The notes under the pieces were generated by a model. The model searched no databases, was not told the DNA's origin, and worked only from the letters and a program-made list of their open reading frames with translations. This document shows positions 16,236-24,082 of a DNA stretch of 64,000 nt, one piece after another. The position numbers and the translations under genes are program-made. How positions within the stretch are numbered: the stretch's first letter is position 1; each line of letters begins with the position of its first letter. Origin of the DNA: Pseudomonadales bacterium (GTDB lineage: Bacteria; Pseudomonadota; Gammaproteobacteria; Pseudomonadales; IMCC2047); the NCBI GenBank assembly GCA_024234615.1, contig JACKNY010000001.1, positions 586,501 through 650,500 of the forward strand. The letters run 5' to 3'.

Positions 16236-17576
16236 CTAAAGAATACGTAACGGCTGCGCGTTGTTCGGCTCCGCCCATAGATCATACTCGTCCGCATCGG
16301 TTATGGTCGCATTCACCATGTCGCCGGGCTTCAGATAGGTGGCATTATCCAGAAACACCAAACCATCAATTTCCGGCGCGTCAGCGTAACTTCTACCGAC
16401 GGCACCTTCCTCGGTAACTTCATCGATCAGCACATCTACAGAGCGACCGATTTTTTGCTGTAGCTTGTTTGTACTGATGTGCTGTTGCGTTTGCATGAAG
16501 CGATCCCAGCGATCTTTTTTGATGTCATCAGGTACCGGGTCGGCGAGTTCGTTTGCCTTAGCGCCCGCAACGGGAGAGTATTCAAAACAACCAACTCGAT
16601 CCAGTTGCGCTTCGTCCAGCCAGTCCAGCAGCAACTGAAAGTCTTCTTCCGTTTCCCCGGGGAAGCCAACAATAAAGGTGCTGCGTATGCTCAAATCCGG
16701 ACAGGTATCGCGCCAACGGCGTATCTGATCCAAGGTATTTTCGGCATTACCGGGTCGCTTCATCGCTTTTAATATGCGCGGGCCGGCATGCTGAAAGGGG
16801 ATGTCCAAATAGGGCAGTATTTTACCGTCCGCCATCAGTGGAATAATCTTGTCCACATGGGGGTAGGGGTAAACGTAATGCAGCCGAGTCCAGATACCCA
16901 GTTCACCCAAGGCGTCGCATAGCCCCAGCATGCGCGTTTCGTATTCTTTGTTGTGCCAAGTTCTGGCCTGGTATTTCAAATCCAGGCCGTAGGCGCTGGT
17001 ATCTTGGGAGATGACTAACAGCTCTTTTACCCCAGCTTTTACCAATCCTTCGGCTTCTCGCATCACCTCATCAATCGGACGGCTGACCAGATCGCCGCGC
17101 ATGGAAGGAATGATGCAAAAACTGCAGCGGTGATTGCAACCCTCTGATATTTTTAGATAGGCATAATGCTTTGGGGTAAGCTTAATACCCTGTGGCGGTA
17201 CCAAATCCGTATAAGGGTCGTGCTGTTGCTGTATCGGTGCGTATTGGTGCACGGCGTTTACCACCTGCGCGTACTGCTGAGGGCCAGAGACGCTCAATAC
17301 CTGCGGGTGCATCGCGCGAATAGTGGTTTCTTCAACGCCCATACAGCCGGTTACGATGACTTTGCCGTTTTCCGCAATGGCTTCACCAATGGCGTTTAGG
17401 GATTCCTGCTTCGCGCTATCGATAAAACCGCAAGTATTGACCACCACAAGGTCGGCATTTTGGTAATCGGATACCAGATCGTAATGTTCGGTGCGCAACT
17501 GGGTAAGAATGCGCTCTGAATCTACCAATGCCTTGGGGCAACCAAGGCTAACGAAGCCGATTTTTGGGTTGGACAT
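16236..17576 (-). CDS. rimO: Ribosomal protein S12 methylthiotransferase RimO
   Basis: Radical-SAM enzyme that adds a methylthio group to the conserved Asp of ribosomal protein S12. The 446-aa protein begins MSNPKIGFVSLGCPKALVDSE, the UPF0004 domain with the first cluster-binding cysteines (GCPK, NTCGFI, GCMG). It then has the radical-SAM motif GCNHRCSFCIIPSMRG, and a carboxyl TRAM-like domain (VDVLIDEV...MVNATITDADEYDLW). The internal ATG at 17576 is preferred because it starts exactly at the conserved domain; the earlier frame extension of 22 residues is not family-like. Confidence 0.96.
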   Translation of the reverse strand: MSNPKIGFVSLGCPKALVDSERILTQLRTEHYDLVSDYQNADLVVVNTCGFIDSAKQESLNAIGEAIAENGKVIVTGCMGVEETTIRAMHPQVLSVSGPQQYAQVVNAVHQYAPIQQQHDPYTDLVPPQGIKLTPKHYAYLKISEGCNHRCSFCIIPSMRGDLVSRPIDEVMREAEGLVKAGVKELLVISQDTSAYGLDLKYQARTWHNKEYETRMLGLCDALGELGIWTRLHYVYPYPHVDKIIPLMADGKILPYLDIPFQHAGPRILKAMKRPGNAENTLDQIRRWRDTCPDLSIRSTFIVGFPGETEEDFQLLLDWLDEAQLDRVGCFEYSPVAGAKANELADPVPDDIKKDRWDRFMQTQQHISTNKLQQKIGRSVDVLIDEVTEEGAVGRSYADAPEIDGLVFLDNATYLKPGDMVNATITDADEYDLWAEPNNAQPLRIL

Positions 17577-17765
17577 GGGTGTTACTTCCGATAAAACTGA
17601 GAGCCGTATTGGGCTCGTTGAATGAACTATTGGGGGGCGCATTCTACAACAGATTCTGCAAACAGTGCGATGTTAATTTGTTGTGGCTTGGCTTTCGAAC
17701 GATAGCCGACAACAAGCGAATAGAGGCTCATAGCAGATAAAGTCAGTCTGTCTGCACAGTTACCG

Positions 17766-18044
17766 TCAACGGCTGGGCGCCGTTTTCGGTCTTTTACCCT
17801 GAATATAATAGGCAAAAGCAATAATTTCGGCGATGGAGAGATAGAGTGCTTCGGGAATCGACTCGCCTAACTCCAGCGTTGCCAGCACATTCACCAGCTC
17901 GGCGTTTTCATACAGTGGAATACCGTATTCGCGCGCCAAAGCAATGATTTGTTCCGCCACGTCATGTTGTCCGCTAGCACTGACGACGGGAGGGTTGTCG
18001 CCATCATAAAATAGCGCGACGGCTTTTTGTGGTTGTGTGCTCAT
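17766..18044 (-). CDS. FlhB-like carboxyl-domain protein
   Basis: A 92-aa cytoplasmic protein equivalent to the carboxyl domain of the flagellar export gate protein FlhB. It has KAVALFYDGDNPPVVSASGQ in place of the NPTH autocleavage loop, then IPLYENAELVNVL and YLSIAEIIAFAYYIQG. The diagnostic NPTH is absent, as in other stand-alone FlhB-like proteins. Its start overlaps the stop of the upstream fliK-like gene (ATGA), so the pair are translationally coupled. It probably works with FliK in export-substrate switching, but the role of such short proteins is poorly known. Confidence 0.85.
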   Translation of the reverse strand: MSTQPQKAVALFYDGDNPPVVSASGQHDVAEQIIALAREYGIPLYENAELVNVLATLELGESIPEALYLSIAEIIAFAYYIQGKRPKTAPSR

Positions 18045-19897
18045 GTTTTGATATCCACCAGCTGCTGATCCAGTCGAGACTTTTGTATGGACGGTGTACC
18101 TTTGCAGCAATCCAGTTGCTTAATTTCGAGACCCTTGGCTTTGAGTGATTTCTTCAAGATGTCGAGTTCTCCTTCAATGCGCCTTAGGGTTTGTGGACGC
18201 TCACTCCAGAAGGTTGCTGACAGGGTGTTTTCAATCAACGTGAGGGTTGCAAAAAACTCTCCCAGCTCTTCAAATTCAAAGCCGAGGGTTATCTTCCACT
18301 GCCGACCCTGTTTGGCATCTTTGGGTTGATCAGCGCTGCGTTCCTCATCTATTTGAAGCTGAATCGGGCGAAACAATCCCTCGTTAAACACCGGAATCTC
18401 GACATACCAGCTATTGATGCTGCTGCTCTCCGGTGCTGCGTGCTTGCCGACAATACTTTTGTATTGATTGGTTTGTATCTTGGCGATGCTATTGGCTATT
18501 TGCCGCAACAGGGTACTGACGGCGAGGTCAAACGCTTCGCGCGGCATGCTGGTCTGATTGTTGGATACCTGAATACCGGCGCGCTTGAGTAGCAGTAGGG
18601 TGTGGGTGTTAATTAAAAGCTCAGGAATTTCGATGCGTGATTGAGATGGACTTTGTGGGTTGACGGACTGCTCGCTACTTAAACCTGAAGCCGCTTGGAT
18701 GATCCGATTAATTATTTGGGCCTCAGCTGTAATAGTCGCGCTGGGTGTTGGTGTAGGCGCGCTATTAGCGGATGGATTTTGTGGTGCGCTTTGTCTGCTA
18801 TAGGCGCTGGCTCCAGTAGCGAGTTTGGCTGCATAATTAATTTTGTCTGCAGCCAGGCTGGGTGTCGTCGCGGCCGTTAACTTATGCGTGGCGGAAGGGT
18901 TTGCTTTAGTGCTATCGCTGGAAAATGTGTTGACTGGTGCGCGGGAAGTTATATGCAAAGCGGTTTGAGTTGTTGTATTGGTTGTCGTGACGGTTTTATT
19001 GATTGTTGTATTAGTTGTTACGTTAACAGCGGTATTAAGGTTTCCGCTTTGTTGTGGGTTGGTCGCAGCGTTGGGTGTTGAGCTAAGAACGTGAGGCGCA
19101 CCGGCCGGCCCATCTGTTTTTGCCGGTACTGCTGGCGCGGCGAGTGGTGCCAGTTGCGCTGCCAACTTAACCAGCTGTGCTTTGAGATCTTTGCCAACCA
19201 ATGCCTCCAGCTGTTTAACCAGGCCCGCGTTTTGCCTTAAGGTCTCCTCAATAACGGTTGTTTTGGTCTGCTGCGTTGTTGTTGCTGTTTTCGCGGGCTG
19301 AACTGGTGCAGGACTAAGCTGCTGTAAAATGCGTTGTAATTTGGCTTCGAGGAAACTGCCGTTTTGGGTGATAGCCTGTTTTAACTGTTGGGTATTGTGC
19401 AGTTGTTCCTGGCGGGGTAGTGATGAAATCAGTTCGCCGATCTGTTTTTGCACTTGTTGTAAAACGGGATTATTGGTTTTCTGATTTAGCTGGGTAATTA
19501 GTGCCTGTAGTGGTTCGAGTCGATTTAATAGAGTGCTGTGATTTTGTTGCAGCGGCAAGGCCTGACGCAGGCCCTGTTGAATGAGCTCCTGCTGTTTTTC
19601 CGTTGCTGGTTGTACAATCTGTAGCACCCGCAAACTGCCATCCTTGGTGACCTCCACTTTTATCAACTGCCCAGGGCTAAACGGCTGATTACTCTCAGCA
19701 GTTATTTTCTTACCTTCGGCATTGATTAATATTTCGAAAAGCGGGCTCAGATTGTTGCTCTGAGGTTTTTGCACAACCTGCTCGATAATAGCGGTAAAAA
19801 TACGGCCCTGCGCATAGACTTTCGCCAGTTCAGCGGGGTCGGAACTGGTGGGCAATAACGCCTGAAAACTGGCGAGTAACGAGGGCTTTATGTCCAT
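18041..19897 (-). CDS. Flagellar hook-length control protein FliK-like
   Basis: A 618-aa protein, low-complexity in the middle (runs of Thr/Asn/Ala/Pro, about residues 200-400) with Gln-rich helical segments before it, as expected for a molecular ruler. A folded carboxyl region (about residues 490-590: WYVEIPVFNEGLFRPIQLQI, ITLGFEFEELGEFFATLTL) corresponds to the FliK hook-control domain. It is first in a two-gene operon with the FlhB-like gene, divergent from ccmA. Other flagellar genes are not in the window. In many gammaproteobacteria this pair sits at the edge of the chemotaxis/ccm region. Confidence 0.8.
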   Translation of the reverse strand: MDIKPSLLASFQALLPTSSDPAELAKVYAQGRIFTAIIEQVVQKPQSNNLSPLFEILINAEGKKITAESNQPFSPGQLIKVEVTKDGSLRVLQIVQPATEKQQELIQQGLRQALPLQQNHSTLLNRLEPLQALITQLNQKTNNPVLQQVQKQIGELISSLPRQEQLHNTQQLKQAITQNGSFLEAKLQRILQQLSPAPVQPAKTATTTQQTKTTVIEETLRQNAGLVKQLEALVGKDLKAQLVKLAAQLAPLAAPAVPAKTDGPAGAPHVLSSTPNAATNPQQSGNLNTAVNVTTNTTINKTVTTTNTTTQTALHITSRAPVNTFSSDSTKANPSATHKLTAATTPSLAADKINYAAKLATGASAYSRQSAPQNPSANSAPTPTPSATITAEAQIINRIIQAASGLSSEQSVNPQSPSQSRIEIPELLINTHTLLLLKRAGIQVSNNQTSMPREAFDLAVSTLLRQIANSIAKIQTNQYKSIVGKHAAPESSSINSWYVEIPVFNEGLFRPIQLQIDEERSADQPKDAKQGRQWKITLGFEFEELGEFFATLTLIENTLSATFWSERPQTLRRIEGELDILKKSLKAKGLEIKQLDCCKGTPSIQKSRLDQQLVDIKT

Positions 19898-20077
19898 TCG
19901 ATGACTATATCACGTGATCCGAAGCGGTGCTTTCTATATAATGCGTGTTTGATTTTGGCGAGTCTTTTCTTCGCCTGTAATAGCTTAACGGTCAGCGAGT
20001 GAAAATCTTGAGGCTTTTGATTTTTTGCCAGCCCCATCTCGCTCATGGCCCAGCACGAAAGTTTCTGAAGGTAACTT

Positions 20078-20698
20078 GTGGCAGAACATCTCCTCCAAGC
20101 AAACAAGCTGTTTTGCGAACGCGAGCGTCGCGTATTATTCCGTGATTTGGATATTGCGCTTGATATTGGTGAAGTGTTGCAAATTGAAGGCGCTAACGGT
20201 AGCGGTAAAACGACTTTGTTAAGAGTGCTGACCGGTATTTCTGATACTTACGAGGGTGAAGTCCTGTGGTCTGGGCAATCGATTAAAAAGGTACGTACTG
20301 AATATCAGTTAAATATGCATTACTTGGGGCATGCGGCGGGCATTAAGTCGACGCTGACGGCGGAAGAAAACCTACGCTGGTATGCCGCACTGGCAGGCCG
20401 TCAGTTAGATGGAACTCTGTGGGAGGTGCTAGCGCAGGTCGGGCTGCGGGGTTATGAAGATGTCCCCTGTTATACACTCTCTGCTGGTCAGCAGCGGCGC
20501 GTTAATTTAGCCCGTTTGTACCTGTTGCCAGCAAAACTATGGATTTTGGATGAGCCCTTTACCGCGATCGATAAATCCGGTGTTGCCGCCATCGAGCAAC
20601 TCATGAGTCATCAAGTCAAAAGCGGTGGTGCCGTGATTGTCACCACGCATCAAGATCTGAGTTCCGTCGCCAATGTGCGTAAAGTGAGTTTAGGGTGA
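20078..20698 (+). CDS. ccmA: Heme exporter ATP-binding protein CcmA
   Basis: ATPase of the CcmABCD complex that releases holo-CcmE for cytochrome c maturation. The 206-aa ABC protein shows Walker A (GANGSGKTT), signature (LSAGQQRRVNLARL), Walker B (LWILDEPF) and the switch His (TTHQDL). It starts at GTG 20078 with AAGG ahead. It is first of the ccm operon on the plus strand, divergent from fliK. Its stop overlaps the GTG start of ccmB (GTGA). Confidence 0.96.
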   Translation: MAEHLLQANKLFCERERRVLFRDLDIALDIGEVLQIEGANGSGKTTLLRVLTGISDTYEGEVLWSGQSIKKVRTEYQLNMHYLGHAAGIKSTLTAEENLRWYAALAGRQLDGTLWEVLAQVGLRGYEDVPCYTLSAGQQRRVNLARLYLLPAKLWILDEPFTAIDKSGVAAIEQLMSHQVKSGGAVIVTTHQDLSSVANVRKVSLG

Positions 20699-21408
20699 CG
20701 GTATTGGGAGTCGAAAACGATAAAATACAGTTCAGTGTCTTGGGTATTTTTAAAGCGGTATTGGTGCGGGACTTAGTGATTGCGTTTCGGCATCCCAGCG
20801 ACTTGGTGAATCCGCTGATCTTTTTTATGATTGTGGTGACGCTTTTCCCGTTGGCAGTTAGTCCGGAAAAACAATTTCTGGCGCAGGCCGCACCAGGGGT
20901 ACTGTGGGTGGCAGCGTTGTTGGCGACACTGTTGTCTTTGGATATGTTGTTTCAGTCGGATTTCCAGGACGGTACGCTGGAGCAATTACTTCTGTCTCCG
21001 CAACCGCTTTATATCGGTATACTTGCCAAGGTAACTGGACATTGGCTGCTTAGCGGCTTACCACTGACACTGCTGTCTCCGCTGTTAGCCTTTATGATGT
21101 TTTTACCCAGTGAAGCTTTGCCTGCTTTGATGATTACTCTATTGTTGGGAACGCCTGTGCTGAGTTTTATCGGTGCGGTGGGTTCGGCGTTGACGGTAGG
21201 ATTGAGAAAAAGTGGATTGCTGTTGTCACTATTGGTGCTGCCACTGTATATTCCGGTACTGATTTTTTCAGCGGGAGCAGTGCAGGCCGCGACCGTTGGT
21301 TTGCCGATTATCGGACATTTGGCTTTGTTGGGTGCAATGTTAGCCTTGGCTTTGGTGCTGGCGCCGCTGGCGATTGCGGCAGGTTTGCGAATCAGCCTTG
21401 GCAATTAG
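20695..21408 (+). CDS. ccmB: Heme exporter membrane protein CcmB
   Basis: Six-helix membrane partner of CcmA. The 237-aa protein carries family-typical segments: AFRHPSDLVNPLIFFMIVVTLFPL, APGVLWVAALLATLLSLD, DGTLEQLLLSPQP and LLLSLLVLPLYIPVLIF. It starts at GTG overlapping the ccmA stop. It is about 15 residues longer at the amino end than the E. coli protein, so a start slightly downstream is possible. Confidence 0.95.
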   Translation: MTVLGVENDKIQFSVLGIFKAVLVRDLVIAFRHPSDLVNPLIFFMIVVTLFPLAVSPEKQFLAQAAPGVLWVAALLATLLSLDMLFQSDFQDGTLEQLLLSPQPLYIGILAKVTGHWLLSGLPLTLLSPLLAFMMFLPSEALPALMITLLLGTPVLSFIGAVGSALTVGLRKSGLLLSLLVLPLYIPVLIFSAGAVQAATVGLPIIGHLALLGAMLALALVLAPLAIAAGLRISLGN

Positions 21409-21454
21409 GAGCCTCTGAATAACTCCTTAACAGACGTTGGGAATTGATAAATAT

Positions 21455-22192
21455 ATGTGGACTTGGTTTCATCGATTAGGCTCTCCCCGCTGGTTTTATA
21501 ATATCAGCGGTCGCTGGCTGCCTTGGCTCGCTATCGCCGCAGCACTGTTGATCTTTAGCGGCACAGTCTGGGCGTTAGTGTTCGCGCCGCAGGATTACCA
21601 GCAGGGTAATAGTTTTCGTATTATTTATATTCATGTGCCCGCAGCGCTACTGGCGCAATCCTGTTATATGATCATGGCGGTCGCCGGAGCGATCGGTTTA
21701 ATCTGGAAAATGAAGTTGGCGGATATGGCGGCGAAAAGCTGCGCTTCCATTGGTGCGTCTTTTACCTTGCTGGCGTTGGTGACAGGTGCGGTCTGGGGTA
21801 AGCCGACCTGGGGTACCTGGTGGGTCTGGGATGCGCGTTTAACTTCCATGCTGATTTTGTTTTTCCTTTATTTGGGTATCGTGGCGCTGCACTCTGCCAT
21901 CAGTGACCGAGATCAAGCGGCGAAAGCCACGGCTGTGTTAGCTTTGGTTGGATTAGTTAATATTCCCATTATTAAGTATTCGGTGGAATGGTGGAATACC
22001 TTGCACCAGCCTGCAACCTTCACCCTTACAGAAAAACCAGCGATGCCTGCCGAAATGTGGGTGCCGCTGTTGATAATGGTGTTAGGCTTTTATTGTTTTT
22101 TTACGGTAGCACTTATTATGCGGACAAGATTTGAAATTCTGGTGCGCGAATGGCGTACCAGTTGGGTTAAGGAGTTATTGGCAAAACCATGA
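21455..22192 (+). CDS. ccmC: Heme-handling protein CcmC
   Basis: Membrane protein that presents heme to the chaperone CcmE. The 245-aa protein has the WWD heme domain (WGKPTWGTWWVWDARLTS) between transmembrane helices and two conserved histidines (IIYIHVPAA, WNTLHQPA) that ligate heme. The ATG at 21455 aligns with the family start (MWTWFHRLGSPRWFY); a TTG 18 nt earlier is less likely. It overlaps ccmD by 4 bp. Confidence 0.96.
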   Translation: MWTWFHRLGSPRWFYNISGRWLPWLAIAAALLIFSGTVWALVFAPQDYQQGNSFRIIYIHVPAALLAQSCYMIMAVAGAIGLIWKMKLADMAAKSCASIGASFTLLALVTGAVWGKPTWGTWWVWDARLTSMLILFFLYLGIVALHSAISDRDQAAKATAVLALVGLVNIPIIKYSVEWWNTLHQPATFTLTEKPAMPAEMWVPLLIMVLGFYCFFTVALIMRTRFEILVREWRTSWVKELLAKP

Positions 22193-22377
22193 GCTTTTCT
22201 AGTTTTTCTGACTTTATCCATATGGGAGGTCACGGACTATATGTGTGGATTTCCTACGCAACGGCACTTGCGGTCTTGGTTTTTAATATCCTGATGCCGA
22301 TGCGTCTGCGTAAACAATTTATGGTTGAACAAGCAAGACAGCAGCGTAGAGAGGAACAAAATGCATCCCATTCGTAA
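22189..22377 (+). CDS. ccmD: Heme exporter subunit CcmD
   Basis: Small single-helix membrane protein (62 aa) that helps release holo-CcmE from CcmABC. It has the CcmD layout: short amino end with FIHMGGHGLYVWISY, one transmembrane helix, then a basic cytoplasmic tail (RLRKQFMVEQARQQRREE). It overlaps ccmC at its start and ccmE at its end. Confidence 0.93.
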   Translation: MSFSSFSDFIHMGGHGLYVWISYATALAVLVFNILMPMRLRKQFMVEQARQQRREEQNASHS

Positions 22378-22813
22378 ACAACGTTTAAAAATAGTCTTAT
22401 TTATTGTGGCAGGTTTTGGTGCAGCAATAGGTTTATCGCTGTTCGCGCTCCAAGAAAACATTAACCTGTTCTATTCGCCCACTCAAATAGTTAAGGGCGA
22501 AGCGCCGCAAAATACCTTGATACGCGCTGGAGGAATGGTAGTGGAGGGCAGCGTTAAGCGTGATCCACAAAGCTTGAAAATCAGCTTTCAGATAACCGAT
22601 TATGCAGAAACGGTAGATGTTGAGTTTGAAGGCATACTGCCGGATTTGTTTCGTGAAGGACAGGGTATTGTCGCGCAGGGGCGTATCTCCGGCCAAGGAG
22701 ATTTAAAAGCGGTGGAGGTATTGGCTAAGCATGATGAGAACTATATGCCGCCGGAAGTCACGGATGCTCTGGAACAAGCGGGTTACGGCAAAGACCACTA
22801 TTCAAAAGAATAG
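22361..22813 (+). CDS. ccmE: Cytochrome c-type biogenesis heme chaperone CcmE
   Basis: Periplasmic heme chaperone anchored by one amino-terminal helix (about residues 8-28). The 150-aa protein has the OB-fold body and the covalent heme-binding His124 in VLAKHDENYMPPE, the family hallmark with the following Tyr. The ATG at 22361 is chosen, with GAGG ahead, overlapping the end of ccmD. It hands heme to CcmF/CcmH. Confidence 0.96.
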   Translation: MHPIRKQRLKIVLFIVAGFGAAIGLSLFALQENINLFYSPTQIVKGEAPQNTLIRAGGMVVEGSVKRDPQSLKISFQITDYAETVDVEFEGILPDLFREGQGIVAQGRISGQGDLKAVEVLAKHDENYMPPEVTDALEQAGYGKDHYSKE

Positions 22814-22815
22814 CA

Positions 22816-23904
22816 ATGCGCGCCCTGTTACTCTTTCTAATGCTCTGGTGTGGTTGGGCTGCTGCCGAAGTGCAGCTTGGCCTCCCACCGCTGGTGATCC
22901 CACAGGATAACCCACAAACAGCGGCAAAAATTGCCTTAGGACAGCGCTTATTCCATGATACGCGCTTTAGTCAAAACGGCCAGATAAGCTGTGCCAGCTG
23001 TCATAATCCTAGTCTTGCCTTTACCGATCATGCGACAGTCTCAGAGGGGATTCATCAACTAAAAGGTGCTCGCAACGCGCCTACGGTGATTAATGCCGCT
23101 TATGCCAAAACCCAGTTTTGGGACGGGCGGGCTGCTGATTTGGAGGCGCAAGCGATTGGGCCGATGCTGAATCCACTGGAAATGGGAATGCCTGATGGCG
23201 AAGCGGTGCTTTCAATTGTGCGAGAGGATGATTCCTATCAGCTGCAATTTAATCATGTTTTCGGCGTTACCCCCCAGCAGATAGCGCTTACGCATGTCGC
23301 CAAAGCCATTGCCAGTTTTGAACGTACTTTGATAGCCGGTAATTCCCCTTTTGACCGTTATTATTTCGCTAAGGAGTTGGATGCCCTGAGCCAATCAGCC
23401 AAGCGCGGCTTATCGGTATTTTACAATCAGGCGGCCTGTGCTTCTTGTCATACCCTCGATCGCGATTTTGCACTTTTTACGGATCATGAATTTCATAATA
23501 TAGGTATCGGTTATCAACGTCTCAGTGAGTTAATACAGCAGCTGGATTCAGCCAAAAATCCGCTCGAGCCTTCCCAGATTAAAGTGTTGGCCGGAGCCCA
23601 TGATGCTGAGTTGGGACGGTTTTTGGTGACGGGTAAAATCAGAAATATTGGTGCATTTAAAACACCGACCTTAAGAAACATCGAGAAAACGCCGCCCTAC
23701 ATGCACGATGGCAGCCTGAAAACCTTGGCGGAAGTTGTTGAATATTATGATAAAGGTGGTGCACTTGATGGCGCACCGATACAGAGCAAACTATTGGATG
23801 CCCGTATTCGGCCGCTGAATTTGAATACACAACAGAAAAGCGATCTGGTCGCTTTTATGCGCAGTTTAACCAGCCCGGACTACCAGACAGTAAGGGTAGA
23901 TTAG
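22816..23904 (+). CDS. Di-heme cytochrome c peroxidase (CcpA/MauG family)
   Basis: Periplasmic di-heme enzyme, probably reducing hydrogen peroxide with electrons from small c-type cytochromes. The 362-aa protein has a signal peptide (MRALLLFLMLWCGWAAA) and two CXXCH heme sites: C59-C62-H63 (CASCH) and C208-C211-H212 (CASCH). It also has the conserved GPMLNPLEMGMPDG loop and FKTPTLRNIEKTPPYMHDGS, which ligates the second heme. It lies 2 nt after ccmE and before ccmF, splitting the usual ccm order. Its own product needs the Ccm machinery. The family also includes MauG-like oxidases, so peroxidase is likely but not certain. Confidence 0.88.
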   Translation: MRALLLFLMLWCGWAAAEVQLGLPPLVIPQDNPQTAAKIALGQRLFHDTRFSQNGQISCASCHNPSLAFTDHATVSEGIHQLKGARNAPTVINAAYAKTQFWDGRAADLEAQAIGPMLNPLEMGMPDGEAVLSIVREDDSYQLQFNHVFGVTPQQIALTHVAKAIASFERTLIAGNSPFDRYYFAKELDALSQSAKRGLSVFYNQAACASCHTLDRDFALFTDHEFHNIGIGYQRLSELIQQLDSAKNPLEPSQIKVLAGAHDAELGRFLVTGKIRNIGAFKTPTLRNIEKTPPYMHDGSLKTLAEVVEYYDKGGALDGAPIQSKLLDARIRPLNLNTQQKSDLVAFMRSLTSPDYQTVRVD

Positions 23905-24082
23905 CCGAAACGCAATAATGTCCATTGAATTGGATCTGAGAAGATTTGAACTTAATACCCTGAGCGCATTCCTATTAAACCGGCGTTATGGTAAAAAATA
24001 CGGCTGCTTTGGCTTGTGCCTGGAAATACTTCCTGACCCTTGAGTGGGTTGAAACCGTGACAGAGGTTAGAACGTTTAAAAC

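Noticed and set aside
18800..19100. Thr/Asn-rich repeats in the fliK-like gene as a DNA repeat array
   Set aside because: The DNA units are irregular; this is the low-complexity linker normal for FliK ruler proteins.
19888..20106. A 72-codon minus-strand frame between fliK and ccmA
   Set aside because: It overlaps the ccmA start and fliK start, has no motif and gives no operon logic.
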